Of a stretch of 44,546 bases of DNA, positions 7,300 through 16,015 are shown in pieces; the stretch's first letter is position 1; every line of letters starts with the position of its first letter. The stretch covers positions 1-44,546 of the forward strand of contig NZ_FRDM01000031.1 in NCBI RefSeq assembly GCF_900143215.1, in the 5' to 3' direction. The notes beneath the pieces are model-generated. The model had not been told where the DNA came from. It made no database searches and worked only from the letters and a program-made list of their open reading frames with translations. Both the position numbers and the translations under genes were made by a program. This DNA comes from Geodermatophilus obscurus. GTDB taxonomy: Bacteria > Actinomycetota > Actinomycetes > Mycobacteriales > Geodermatophilaceae.

Positions 7300-9476
7300 C
7301 CGCTCCCTCCGGGCGGGTCCTCCAGCGGGGCCGGACGCCGGCGCGCATCCTGCTCACCTGGGCGGCCAGCACCGCCGCGCTCGTCGTCCTCGACCGCTGG
7401 CTCGGCGCCTTCTCGATGACCTCATGGTGGCAGCCGCCGCTGATCGCGCTGCTGCTCGGACTGCTGACCGGGGTGGTGTGGCCGCTGGTCATGCGGGTCG
7501 CGCTGCCGCTGGCCTTCTTCACCCTGGGCCTGGGCAGCTTCCTGCTGCTGGGCGCCGCGGTGCTCGGCCTGTCCTTCCTCGTGCCCGGCTTCGTCCTCGC
7601 CGACCTGCGCACCGCCGTCGTCGTCGCGGTCGCCATGGCCGGCGTCTCCGGGCTGGTCAGCAGCGTGCTGGCCCTCGACGAGGACGAGCTGTTCTTCCGC
7701 CGCGCCCGTCGCCGGGCCCGGGGGACGGCGGACGCCGCGCCGTGCCCGCCCGGCGTGCTGTTCCTGCAGATCGACGCGCTGTCCCACGACACCGCCCGAC
7801 GCGCGGTCCGCGACGGGTCGATGCCCAACCTGGCTGCCTGGCTGCGCTCGGGCAGCCACGTGCTGACCTCCTGGCACACCGACTGGAGCTCGCAGACCGG
7901 CGCCTCGGTCTGCGGCATCCTGCACGGCTCCAACGCCGACATCCCGGGCTTCCGCTGGTACGACAAGGGCCGCGACCGGATCGTCCGGGTCTCCTCGCCC
8001 ACCGACGCCGCCGAGATCGAGCGGGCGCACTCCGACGGCCGCGGGCTGCTGGCCGGCGGCGGGGCCAGCCGCGGCAACCTGTTCACCGGCGACGCCACGC
8101 ACGTCAGCCTCACGATGAGCTCGCTCGCGCACGTCGTCCCGGCCGCCAGCCGCCGGGCCCGACAGCGCCGGGACCGGGCCGGCGCCGGCTACTACGCCTA
8201 CTTCGCCGACCCGGGAAACGCGGTGCGCACCATCGCGGTCTCCCTCGTCGACGTCTACCGCGAGCTGGTCGCGGCGGCCCGGGAACGCCGCGACGACGTC
8301 CGGCCGCGGGTGTCGCGCGGCGGCCTCTACCCGCTGGCCCGCCCGGCGACGACGGTGATCTCCCGGGACGTCGTCGTCTTCGCGCTGCTCGAGGACATGC
8401 TCGCCGGCCGGCCGGTCGCCTACGCCGACTTCCTCGGCTACGACGAGGCCGCGCACCACGGCGGGCTCGAGCGGGCCGACAGCCTGGCCGTGCTGCACAG
8501 CATCGACCAGCAGATCGGCCGGCTGCACCGCGCCGCCCAGCTCGCGCCCCGGGAGTACCACCTGGTGTGCCTCTCCGACCACGGGCAGACCCAGGGCGAG
8601 TCCTTCGCCACCCGCTTCGGGGAGACCGTCGAGCAGCTGGTCGGCCGGCTCTGCGGCGGGCCCGGCGACCTGCCGGACCGGCACCTCACCGGCCCACGGG
8701 ACAGCCGGCGGCTCACCGAGGGCTGGCAGGTCGGAGCGGCCCTCGCCGAGGGCGGCGGGCCGATCGCCCGCCGGCTGCGCGAGCGGGTGGAACGCGCCGA
8801 GGGGGTGCCGCACGCTCACGAGCTGCCTGCCGACCGGGAGGGCCGGGTGCCGCGGGTCGCCCCGGGCGTGGTCGTCGCCGTCTCCGGCCACACGGCGTTG
8901 ATCTCCTTCGCCGACATCCCCGGCCGGGTGTCGCTGGAGGAGATCGAGCGGCACTGGCCGGCGCTGCTGCCCGGCCTGGTCGACCACGACGGCGTCGGCT
9001 TCCTGCTCGTGCACTCCGAGGAGCACGGGCCGGTGGCGCTCGGCCGCGACGGGCTGCACCGGCTGGCGGCGGGGACGGTCCTCGGCGAGGACCCGCTGCT
9101 CCCCTACGGCCCGCACGCCGCCCGGCTGGTGGCCCGCGCCTCGACGTTCCCGCACTGCCCGGACGTGGTGGTCAACAGCCGCTACGACCCGGCCACCGAC
9201 GAGGCCTCGGCCTTCGAGCCGCACGTCGGCTCCCACGGCGGGCTCGGTGGACCGCAGCAGCACGCCTTCCTGCTGCACCCGCGCTCGTTCCGGCCGCCCG
9301 GCGAGGTGGTCGGCGCCGAGCATCTGCACCGGGTCCTCCGCGGCTGGCTCACCGACCTGGGCCACCCCGAGCCGACGGGGGACGGCGCCGCGGTCGGTGC
9401 ACTCAGCGCGACGGCACGGCGCTCCTCCGACGTCCCGGTGGAACCGGCTGTCGGACACGTGGTGACGACTCGGTGA
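7296..9476 (+). CDS. Membrane-anchored alkaline-phosphatase-superfamily phosphodiesterase with holin-like N-terminus
   Basis: 726 residues. Residues ~17-128 form four hydrophobic segments like the phage-holin-family (holin IV) membrane module. A large alkaline-phosphatase/nucleotide-pyrophosphatase domain follows. Metal ligands and nucleophile are visible: FLQIDALSHDT (Asp), DWSSQTGASVCGILHG (Thr/Ser nucleophile region), ADFLGYDEAAHHGG (Asp, His), CLSDHGQTQGESFA (Asp-His) and a late HVGSHGG histidine. This is the architecture of phosphotransferases and phosphodiesterases acting at the membrane, perhaps on phospholipid or nucleotide substrates. The start ATG overlaps the DedA stop (ATGA). The domain calls are strong; the substrate is unknown. 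About 52 bases separate it from gpgS. Confidence 0.85.
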   Translation: MTAPSGRVLQRGRTPARILLTWAASTAALVVLDRWLGAFSMTSWWQPPLIALLLGLLTGVVWPLVMRVALPLAFFTLGLGSFLLLGAAVLGLSFLVPGFVLADLRTAVVVAVAMAGVSGLVSSVLALDEDELFFRRARRRARGTADAAPCPPGVLFLQIDALSHDTARRAVRDGSMPNLAAWLRSGSHVLTSWHTDWSSQTGASVCGILHGSNADIPGFRWYDKGRDRIVRVSSPTDAAEIERAHSDGRGLLAGGGASRGNLFTGDATHVSLTMSSLAHVVPAASRRARQRRDRAGAGYYAYFADPGNAVRTIAVSLVDVYRELVAAARERRDDVRPRVSRGGLYPLARPATTVISRDVVVFALLEDMLAGRPVAYADFLGYDEAAHHGGLERADSLAVLHSIDQQIGRLHRAAQLAPREYHLVCLSDHGQTQGESFATRFGETVEQLVGRLCGGPGDLPDRHLTGPRDSRRLTEGWQVGAALAEGGGPIARRLRERVERAEGVPHAHELPADREGRVPRVAPGVVVAVSGHTALISFADIPGRVSLEEIERHWPALLPGLVDHDGVGFLLVHSEEHGPVALGRDGLHRLAAGTVLGEDPLLPYGPHAARLVARASTFPHCPDVVVNSRYDPATDEASAFEPHVGSHGGLGGPQQHAFLLHPRSFRPPGEVVGAEHLHRVLRGWLTDLGHPEPTGDGAAVGALSATARRSSDVPVEPAVGHVVTTR

Positions 9477-9528
9477 ACTCCGTCGCGCCCCGTGGCGCGC
9501 GGGTGATCACCCCACCGAGAGTGGGGGG

Positions 9529-10500
9529 ATGCGACCCGACGCGCGCGCCTGGTTCGAGCTCCGCACCACCTCGGCCCCCTCGCTGGACGCGCTCGACCTC
9601 GACACCCTGCTGCGCGCCAAGCGGCGCGGGCAGCACCGGGTGAGCGTCGCCCTCCCCGCCCGCGACGAGGAGGCGACGGTCGGCCGGCTGGTCGGCGACC
9701 TGCACGAGCACTGGGTGCGGCGGACGCCGCTGGTCGACGAGCTGGTCGTCGTCGACTCGGACTCCACCGACGCGACCGCCGCGGTGGCCCGGGCCGCGGG
9801 GGCCGACGTCGTGGTCACCGCCGATGTGCTCCCCCGGCACGGCAGCCGCCCCGGCAAGGGCGAGGCGCTGTGGAAGTCGCTGGCCGCGACGACCGGCGAC
9901 CTGGTCGTCTTCCTCGACGCCGACCTGCTCGGCGACGTCCGGCACTTCGTGCCCGGGCTGCTCGCGCCGCTGCTCACCGACCCGCAGGTCGACTACGTCA
10001 AGGGCTGCTACACCCGACCGCTGGAGGTGGACGGTTCGTCGGTACCGGCCGGCGGCGGGCGGGTCACCGAGCTCACCGCGCGGCCGCTGCTCAACGCGCT
10101 GTGGCCGGAGCTCGCCGGGTTCGTGCAGCCGCTGGGCGGCGAGTACGCCGGACGGCGGTCCGCGCTGGAACGGGTGCCGTTCGCGTCCGGCTACGGCGTG
10201 GAGGTCGGGCTGCTGGTCGACCTGCTGCACCTCGTCGGGCTGGCCGGGCTCGCGCAGGTCGACCTCGGCGTCCGCCGGCACACCTCGCAGGACCAGGAGG
10301 CGCTGGGCCGGATGGCGGGGCAGGTCGTGTCGACGGTGCTCGCCCGGGCCGGGCGTGGACGGGCCGGCGGGCTGCTCACCCAGTTCCGGCACGACGGCGC
10401 CGGGTTCGTGCCGCACAGCACGGCGGTGGCCGTCGACGAGCGGCCGCCGATGGCGACGGTGGCCGAGTACCGGGCGCTGCTGAGCGACGTCGTCAGCTGA
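9529..10500 (+). CDS. gpgS: Glucosyl-3-phosphoglycerate synthase, copy 1
   Basis: 323-residue retaining glycosyltransferase (GT81/GT-A fold) that transfers glucose from an NDP-glucose to 3-phosphoglycerate, the first step to glucosylglycerate (a compatible solute and a primer for methylglucose lipopolysaccharide in mycobacteria). Visible features: nucleotide-binding VSVALPARDEEATVG, the GKGEALWKS loop, the FLDADLLG metal-binding motif, and the acceptor-site region GGGRVTEL...RPLLN and SGEYAGRR-like LGGEYAGRR. Length equals the mycobacterial enzyme. ATG 9529 has a GGGGGG-rich site just upstream. A near paralogue follows at 10733. No phosphatase (GpgP) gene is adjacent. Confidence 0.88.
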   Translation: MRPDARAWFELRTTSAPSLDALDLDTLLRAKRRGQHRVSVALPARDEEATVGRLVGDLHEHWVRRTPLVDELVVVDSDSTDATAAVARAAGADVVVTADVLPRHGSRPGKGEALWKSLAATTGDLVVFLDADLLGDVRHFVPGLLAPLLTDPQVDYVKGCYTRPLEVDGSSVPAGGGRVTELTARPLLNALWPELAGFVQPLGGEYAGRRSALERVPFASGYGVEVGLLVDLLHLVGLAGLAQVDLGVRRHTSQDQEALGRMAGQVVSTVLARAGRGRAGGLLTQFRHDGAGFVPHSTAVAVDERPPMATVAEYRALLSDVVS

Positions 10501-10531
10501 GGCCGCGGCAACCCCCACGGCTCGGATCTCG

Positions 10532-10559
10532 GCCCCTGCTCGCCCACGGGAGCAGGGGC
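10532..10559 (+). terminator. Hairpin after gpgS copy 1
   Basis: A perfect 10-bp GC-rich stem (10532-10541 with 10550-10559, arm GCCCCTGCTC) starts 31 bases after the gpgS stop. It lacks a T-tract, as is common in high-GC actinobacteria. It separates the two gpgS transcription units. The remaining ~170 bases to the next start hold only smaller GC hairpins. Confidence 0.6.
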
Positions 10560-10732
10560 TGAGCACCCGCAGGGGTACTCGCACCCCCCGCGGCCACGGG
10601 CACGCAGCAGACCCGCAGGCCGGGGACGGGGACGCGGACAGTGGCCCGGAACTGCCGTTTCTCCTGCATCCTGTCGCCCGACGGGGACCTCCGTGCCGGC
10701 GCCGACGTCGGCACCCGGCCTTGGGGAGACCT

Positions 10733-11695
10733 GTGCGACCCGACGTCCGACGCTGGCTCCAGCACCGCACCTTCCCCGCCGACACCTGGCAGGCGGCCGA
10801 CCTCGTCTCCGCCAAGGGCACCCGCGGCGCCACGGTCAGCGTGGTGCTGCCGGCCCTCGACGAGGAACGCACCGTCGGCAGCATCGTGGCGACGATCCGC
10901 GAGGAACTGGTCGAGCGCTGCCCGCTGGTCGACGAGGTGGTCGTCGTCGACAGCGGCTCCAGCGACCGGACGGCGGAGGTGGCCGCGGCGGCCGGCGCCC
11001 GCGTCGTCACCGTCGACACCGTGCTCCCCCGGCACGGCAGCCGGCCGGGCAAGGGCGAGGCGCTGTGGAAGTCGCTGCACGCCACCAGCGGCGACCTGCT
11101 GGTGTTCATCGACGCCGACCTCGTCGCCTTCGACCCGCGGTTCGTCGTCGGCCTGCTCGGCCCGCTGCTCACCGACCCGACCGTCGGCTACGTCAAGGCC
11201 CTCTACGACCGGCCGTTGACCACCACCGACGGCATCGTCCCCTCCGGCGGCGGCCGGGTCACCGAGCTGGTCGCCCGGCCGCTGCTCAACGCCTTCTGGC
11301 CGGAGCTCGCCGGGTTCGTGCAGCCGCTGTCGGGGGAGTACGCCGGCCGCCGCGAGCTGCTCGAGCAGGTGCCGTTCGTCTCCGGCTACGGCGTCGAGCT
11401 GGGCCTGCTGGTCGACCTGGTGGCGCTGGCCGGCCTCGACGCGCTGGCCCAGGTCGACCTCGGCACCCGGCAGCACACCCACCAGGCCGATGCCGCGCTC
11501 GGCCGGATGGCCGGGCAGATCCTGCAGACCGCGCTGGCCCGCCGGCCCGGCACCGACCGGCCGGAGCGCGAGCTGCTGCAGTTCCTGCGCACCGCCGACG
11601 GCCTCGAGGGCGTCAGCTGGGACGTCGGCGTGGTGGAGCGGCCGCCGATGCGGACGGTCCGCGCCGCCGAGCACCGTCCGGGGAGGCGGGCGTGA
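10733..11695 (+). CDS. gpgS: Glucosyl-3-phosphoglycerate synthase paralogue, copy 2
   Basis: 320-residue GT81 glycosyltransferase collinear with copy 1: VSVVLPALDEERTVG, the shared RHGSRPGKGEALWKS block, FIDADLVAFD (DxD), GGGRVTEL..RPLLN, and LSGEYAGRRELLE. The start is taken as GTG 10733 (VRPDVRRW aligns with MRPDARAW of copy 1), with GGGGAG upstream; a TTG 12 bases earlier is less likely. Its stop overlaps the start of the GT4 gene (GTGA), so the two are coupled. Which copy makes glucosylglycerate, and whether the other uses a different sugar or acceptor, cannot be told from sequence. The copy coupled to another glycosyltransferase may be specialised. Confidence 0.85.
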   Translation: MRPDVRRWLQHRTFPADTWQAADLVSAKGTRGATVSVVLPALDEERTVGSIVATIREELVERCPLVDEVVVVDSGSSDRTAEVAAAAGARVVTVDTVLPRHGSRPGKGEALWKSLHATSGDLLVFIDADLVAFDPRFVVGLLGPLLTDPTVGYVKALYDRPLTTTDGIVPSGGGRVTELVARPLLNAFWPELAGFVQPLSGEYAGRRELLEQVPFVSGYGVELGLLVDLVALAGLDALAQVDLGTRQHTHQADAALGRMAGQILQTALARRPGTDRPERELLQFLRTADGLEGVSWDVGVVERPPMRTVRAAEHRPGRRA

Positions 11696-12879
11696 AGGTC
11701 CTGATGGACGCCGGGCCGTGGCTGCCGGTCCCGCCCCCGGGCTACGGCGGCCTGGAGAACGTCGTCGCCACGCTGACCACGGAGCTGCGCGCCCGCGGGC
11801 ACACCGTCGTCCTCGCCTCGGTCGGGAACTCGACGCTGCCGGTCGACGGCCTGGTCAGCGCCTTCCCCACCGGCCGCTTCGAGCAGCTGGGCGGGCCCTA
11901 TCCGCAGGTGGTCGGCACCGCGCACGCGCACGAGCAGGTGGTGCTGGCCACCCTGGCCGAGCACGCGCTGGCCGGCGAGCCGTTCGACCTCGTGCACAGC
12001 CACGTCGAGGTGGTGGGCCCGGCGCTGCTGGCCGGCCTGGGGGACGCCGCGCCGCCGACGCTCGCCACGCTGCACTGGGACACCGGCCGCAACGCCGACT
12101 TCTGGGCGTCCTTCGACGGCGGCGGCCGGGTGTGGTTCGCCGGGGTCTCCGACACCCAGGTGGCGCTGGCGCCGGCGCGGCTGCGCGAGCAGGTCGTCGG
12201 CGTCGTCCCGCTGTCGGTGCCGGTCGACGGCCTCCCCCCGGTGCCGCGGGGGGACCGGTCCGACGCGGTGCTGGTGCTCGCCCGGCTGTGCGAGGCCAAG
12301 GGCATCGACACGGCGCTGCGGACCTGCCGCGCCGCCGGGCTGCCGCTGGTGCTCGCCGGCCCGGTGGGCGGCCTGGCCGACCGGGAGGCACTGGAGGCAG
12401 CTCTCGCCACCCCCGGTCACCCGGCCCGCTCGCACCCCGACGTCGCCTGGTTCCTGGAGCACGTCGAGCCGCACCTCGACGGCGTCACCGCCCGCTGGAT
12501 CGGCAGCGTCGGGGGTGCGGCGAAGGACGAGCTGCTGCGCACCTGCCGCGCGGCGCTGTTCCCCATCCGCTGGGAGGAGCCCGGCGGCACCGCCGTCTGC
12601 GAGGCCCTGGCCGCCGGGACGCCGGTGGTCGCCATGGCCCGCGGCTGCCTGCCCTCCCTGGTGGACGACGGCCGCACCGGCTTCCTGGCCGGCGACGAGG
12701 CCGGCTTCACCGCGGCGCTGGGCCGGCTGGACGAAATCGACCCGCAGGCCTGCGCCGCCGAGGCCCGCCGCCGGTTCGCCCCTGCGGTGATGGCCGACGG
12801 CTACGAGCGGCTCTACGCCGCGGCGGTGGCCCGCGCCGGGGCCCGCAGCCGGTCCCGCGGCCGGCTGCCCGTCGGCTGA
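11692..12879 (+). CDS. GT4-family glycosyltransferase
   Basis: 395-residue GT-B glycosyltransferase. The N-terminus has a PPPGYGGLENVV glycine-rich acceptor loop; the C-terminal NDP-sugar domain has VLARLCEAKGIDTAL and the retaining EX7E motif in WEEPGGTAVCEALAAGTPVV, ending DDGRTGFLAGD. The same loop is common in GT4 enzymes related to glycogen and sucrose-phosphate synthases. GTG 11692 has GGGGAGG upstream and overlaps the gpgS copy 2 stop. Context suggests it modifies the same solute or a related oligosaccharide (inference). The gene ends inside the shared terminator palindrome at 12876. Confidence 0.85.
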   Translation: MKVLMDAGPWLPVPPPGYGGLENVVATLTTELRARGHTVVLASVGNSTLPVDGLVSAFPTGRFEQLGGPYPQVVGTAHAHEQVVLATLAEHALAGEPFDLVHSHVEVVGPALLAGLGDAAPPTLATLHWDTGRNADFWASFDGGGRVWFAGVSDTQVALAPARLREQVVGVVPLSVPVDGLPPVPRGDRSDAVLVLARLCEAKGIDTALRTCRAAGLPLVLAGPVGGLADREALEAALATPGHPARSHPDVAWFLEHVEPHLDGVTARWIGSVGGAAKDELLRTCRAALFPIRWEEPGGTAVCEALAAGTPVVAMARGCLPSLVDDGRTGFLAGDEAGFTAALGRLDEIDPQACAAEARRRFAPAVMADGYERLYAAAVARAGARSRSRGRLPVG

Positions 12880-12915
12880 CGGTCGGCCATCCCCGCGGGG
12901 ATGGCCGACCGTCAG
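12876..12915. terminator. Bidirectional terminator, perfect 40-bp palindrome
   Basis: Positions 12876-12895 are the exact reverse complement of 12896-12915. The palindrome contains the TGA stop of the GT4 gene (12877-12879, plus) and the TGA stop of the oxidoreductase (12912-12914, minus), so both convergent genes end inside one stem. The core is CCCCGCGGGG. Both transcripts would end in the same very stable hairpin. Confidence 0.85.
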
Positions 12916-13883
12916 GGCCGGACGGCGTCCCCGGTGCGGGCGGACTCGGCGATCGCGACCGCGACCCGGTGGGTGCGCAGTGCCTCGGCGTAGTCGACCA
13001 GCCCGGAGGCCGGCACCCCGCCGGCCAGCACGTCGACGAACGCCCGGTCGACCGCGGTGCGCCCGTCGACCCGCGGCTCGCTGCGGTCCGCCCCGTCGGC
13101 GGTGGTGACGGTCAGCGAGGTCTCGGTGAGCTCCACCGCCGCGCCGTCGCACACCACGGCCAGGCCGGCCGCCAGCTTGCCCGGCAGCGAGCAGGCCGCG
13201 GTCACCGTGCCCACGGCGCCGGACTCGAAGGACAGCAGCGCGGCGGTGGCGTCGTCGACGTCGCGACCCTCCGCGGTGGACAGCGCAGCGGTGGCGCGCA
13301 CCTCGGCCACCTCGCCGGCCAGCAGCCGGGCCAGGTCGAGCACGTGGGTCAGCTGCTCGACCACCTGGCCGCCGGAGCGCTCCCGCCGTGACCACCAGGC
13401 CGGCGGCGGCACCGTGTCCAACCAGGTGGCGTCGACCAGGCGGGGCCGGTGCGCGGCGCAGACGGCGCGCGCGACGGCCACGGTGTCCAGGTGCCGCCAG
13501 TGGTAGCCGGTCGCGGTCGGCAACCCGGCCCCGGCCACCGCGCGCGCCACCTCCTCGGCGACCTCGACGCCGGTGGCCAGCGGTTTCTCGACGAAGAAGG
13601 GGACCCCCGCACGGACGGCGGCCAGTTCCAGCTCGCCGTGGGCGAAGGGCGGCACGCACAGCCAGACGCCGTCCAGCGGCCGGGCGAGCAGCCGGTCGAC
13701 GTCCGCGACGACCGGCAGCCCGAGCTCCCCGGCGAGCGCGTCCGCGGCACCGGGGACGACGTCGGTGACGCCGACGACCTCCACGTCGGCGAAGCCGGCC
13801 AGCGTCCGCGCGTGGCGGGCGCCGACCCCCCCGGCGCCGACGAGTCCGATCCGGACGCGGCTGCCGGTGCGGGGTTCGGCCAT
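12912..13883 (-). CDS. Gfo/Idh/MocA-family oxidoreductase
   Basis: 323-residue NAD(P)-dependent sugar or cyclitol dehydrogenase-like protein. The N-terminal Rossmann fold shows GLVGAGGVGARHARTL, and EKPLATG is the family's hallmark catalytic/nucleotide loop. The C-terminal half is the GFO/IDH/MocA alpha-beta domain (TGYHWRHLDTV and ERSGGQVVEQLTHVLDLAR, the latter carrying the likely active-site His). ATG 13883 is chosen; upstream sequence to 13976 shows no homology. It converges on the glycosyltransferase cluster, so a sugar-linked role is plausible, but the substrate is not inferable. Confidence 0.85.
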   Translation of the reverse strand: MAEPRTGSRVRIGLVGAGGVGARHARTLAGFADVEVVGVTDVVPGAADALAGELGLPVVADVDRLLARPLDGVWLCVPPFAHGELELAAVRAGVPFFVEKPLATGVEVAEEVARAVAGAGLPTATGYHWRHLDTVAVARAVCAAHRPRLVDATWLDTVPPPAWWSRRERSGGQVVEQLTHVLDLARLLAGEVAEVRATAALSTAEGRDVDDATAALLSFESGAVGTVTAACSLPGKLAAGLAVVCDGAAVELTETSLTVTTADGADRSEPRVDGRTAVDRAFVDVLAGGVPASGLVDYAEALRTHRVAVAIAESARTGDAVRP

Positions 13884-14180
13884 GCCGGGGTCCTGCCCCG
13901 CCCGCGGACGACGCAACCTCGCAGGTCGGAGCGGGGTGCCTGCCCCGGCGGTGCCGCGCACCCCGACGGTGGGCACCGCGGCGGCGCCAACACGCCGACC
14001 CGCCGACCCCCCTCAGGGGCGACCCGGCCCGGTCAGCGCGTCCGTCCTGGTCGAACCGTGCGGTCAGGAGATGGTCAGGACACGGGGTCGGGCCGTGCTG
14101 GCCGGGCGGTACGGGCGCACAATGGGCGGGTGACACGGGGCACACGGCCCGTGCTTACCGAGTGGAGCTAACCTTCTACC

Positions 14181-14873
14181 GTGAGTGAGGTAATGGACCG
14201 GCGCGCGAGGAAGAAGGCGCAGACCCGGGCACTCATCCGCGAGACCGCGCAGGCCCTCTTCGCCGAGCGCGGCTTCGAGGCGGTCACGATCGCCGACATC
14301 GCCGCGGCTGCGGACGTCGCCGTCCAGACCGTCTTCAACCACTTCCCGACGAAGGAGGACCTCTTCTTCGACGGGCACACCCCCTGGGTCGACGGCGCCG
14401 CCGACTCCGTGCGCTCCCGCGCCCCGGGCACCGCTCCCCTCGAGGCCCTGCACGCCTACCTCATCGAGCGGGTCGCCGTGCACGCCCGGGAGCTCGCCAC
14501 ACCCGAGGGCCGGGTGTTCGACGCGACGCTGGAGGCCTCCCCCGCGCTGCGCGCCCGCGAGCGGGAACTGCAGCACGAGGCGACGGCCCGCCTGGCCGAC
14601 GCGCTGTTCGAGACGTGGACGGCCGAGGGGGGCGCGCCCGCGGTGCCGACCGACGTCCGCACCGCGGCGTCGGTGACCGCCGCGGTCTGGCTGGCCGCCG
14701 TCCGGACGCTGATCGTGCAGCACCGGCAACTGCTAGCCGGACCGGCCGGTGCGCTGCCGGCCGACCCGGAGGAGGGCGTCGCCCTCGCCTGCTCGGTCGC
14801 CGCCCAGGTCTTCAGCGGGCTCGGCTCGACGCTGCCCCCGCCGACCAGTGGCAGGCTGCGGCGCACCGGCTGA
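14181..14873 (+). CDS. TetR-family transcriptional regulator
   Basis: 230 residues with an N-terminal TetR helix-turn-helix: RALIRETAQALFAERGFEAVTIADIAAAADVAVQTVFNHF (residues ~15-54), followed by PTKEDLFF. The C-terminal ligand domain is helical and not assignable. GTG 14181 has no Shine-Dalgarno but a TAACCT hexamer ends 6 bases before it, so a leaderless transcript is likely. The gene converges with another TetR gene; their stop codons are separated by a single base. Targets are unknown. Confidence 0.88.
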   Translation: MSEVMDRRARKKAQTRALIRETAQALFAERGFEAVTIADIAAAADVAVQTVFNHFPTKEDLFFDGHTPWVDGAADSVRSRAPGTAPLEALHAYLIERVAVHARELATPEGRVFDATLEASPALRARERELQHEATARLADALFETWTAEGGAPAVPTDVRTAASVTAAVWLAAVRTLIVQHRQLLAGPAGALPADPEEGVALACSVAAQVFSGLGSTLPPPTSGRLRRTG

Positions 14874-14874
14874 G

Positions 14875-15468
14875 TCAGACCGTGACGCGCTCCCGGTCGG
14901 GCAGGACGACGGGCAGCAGCACCTCGTCGAGCACGCGCTGCACCTCTCCGCGGCTCATGGCTCCGCGGTCGGACGTGTAGCGCTGCCACCAGAAGGCCTC
15001 GATGACCGAGCAGAGCATCGCCAGGCGCGCCTCGGGGACCTGCTGCCCCCGCTCGGCGGCCCGGGCGCCGATGGCCCGGATCGCCTCGGCCAGGGGCTGC
15101 ACCAGCGCGGCGTCCAGGCCGGCACGGAGGTCCTCCTCGTGCCGTGCCGCACCGACCAGGCTGGCGGCCGCCCGTTCCTCCCGGTCCAGCGGCCGGCGCC
15201 AGCGGTCCACCAGCGCGGCGAGGTCGTCGCGCAGCGAGCCCTGGTCCGGCGGGACCCGCACCAGGGTGAACCGGCCCACCGCCGACCGAGCCATCGCCGC
15301 CATCGTCGGCCAGCGCCGGTAGATGCCGGCCTTCCCGGCGCGGGCGCGGGCGGCGACGCGATCGCTGTTGAGCTTGCCCCATCCCTCGTCGGCCAGGATG
15401 TCGACGGCGACGGTGAGCAGTTGCTCGGACAGTTCGGCGCTGAGTGGGCGGCCCGGCGTTCCGCTCAT
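14875..15468 (-). CDS. TetR-family transcriptional regulator
   Basis: 197 residues. The HTH region reads LLTVAVDILADEGWGKLNSDRVAARARAGKAGIYRRWP, with the typical GKAGIYRRW recognition helix of the subgroup having a TetR_C_11-like C-terminus. ATG 15468 is used; the longer open frame upstream crosses a tandem repeat and has no homology. It is convergent with the preceding TetR gene (stops at 14871-14873 and 14875-14877). It is not close in sequence to the first regulator, so this is not a recent duplication. Confidence 0.85.
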   Translation of the reverse strand: MSGTPGRPLSAELSEQLLTVAVDILADEGWGKLNSDRVAARARAGKAGIYRRWPTMAAMARSAVGRFTLVRVPPDQGSLRDDLAALVDRWRRPLDREERAAASLVGAARHEEDLRAGLDAALVQPLAEAIRAIGARAAERGQQVPEARLAMLCSVIEAFWWQRYTSDRGAMSRGEVQRVLDEVLLPVVLPDRERVTV

Positions 15469-15482
15469 GCCGAGACCGATGC

Positions 15483-15518
15483 GATGCGGGTCACGGGGTC
15501 GATGCGGGTCACGGGGCC
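15483..15518. repeat. Two 18-bp tandem direct repeats upstream of tetR
   Basis: GATGCGGGTCACGGGGTC at 15483-15500 is repeated at 15501-15518 with one mismatch. The pair ends 15 bases upstream of the minus-strand TetR start, a position suited to an operator or to interference with the promoter. Confidence 0.7.
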
Positions 15519-15626
15519 ATGGTGACGTGCTCGTGGAGTCGCCACAATGACGACACCGGCGGTTTCGCGATTTTCCGGGATTCCACGTTCCGGAACAGGC
15601 CGGATCGGCTGACGGCCGCCTGCAGA

Positions 15627-15959
15627 TCAGGCGCCGGCGGCGCTCTCCACCCGGACCTGCAGGCCGGCGCCGTCGTCGACCAACCGTCCCGTGTCCCTCG
15701 CCTCGCCGACCAAGCCGTCCCAGCGCTGCGCCCAGTCGTCGCTCCCGGCCTGCGGCTCGGCCGCCGCACGGAGCGCGGCCAGGTCCAGGACGCCGGTGTC
15801 CGCGTCCTGCACCCGGCCCAGACCGGCCTCGCGCAGGGCCTGGTCGGCCTCCTCGTCGGTCACCGCCCCCAGCGCCAGGTGCAGCGTGGTCAGGTCGTCC
15901 ACGTCCACGACCCGCACCTCGGGCAGCTCGTCGGCACCGCCCACCACCTCGACGATCAC
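15627..15959 (-). CDS. Small conserved-type hypothetical protein
   Basis: 110-residue acidic protein starting at GTG 15959 (VIVEVVGGADELPEVRVV) with an excellent GGAGGAGG site. It contains alternating beta-like and helical segments, with no cysteines, signal peptide or membrane segment. I do not recognise a family. It lies 56 bases downstream of menB on the same strand and is probably cotranscribed with it. Confidence 0.65.
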   Translation of the reverse strand: MIVEVVGGADELPEVRVVDVDDLTTLHLALGAVTDEEADQALREAGLGRVQDADTGVLDLAALRAAAEPQAGSDDWAQRWDGLVGEARDTGRLVDDGAGLQVRVESAAGA

Positions 15960-16015
15960 GCCTGACCTCCTCCGCTCGGATCCTCCGGGCCGGGAGTCCC
16001 CCCGGACGTGCCGTG

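Noticed and set aside
7422..9458. Antisense 678-codon minus-strand frame over the phosphodiesterase gene
   Set aside because: High-GC shadow frame without any domain; the plus-strand gene has complete catalytic motifs.
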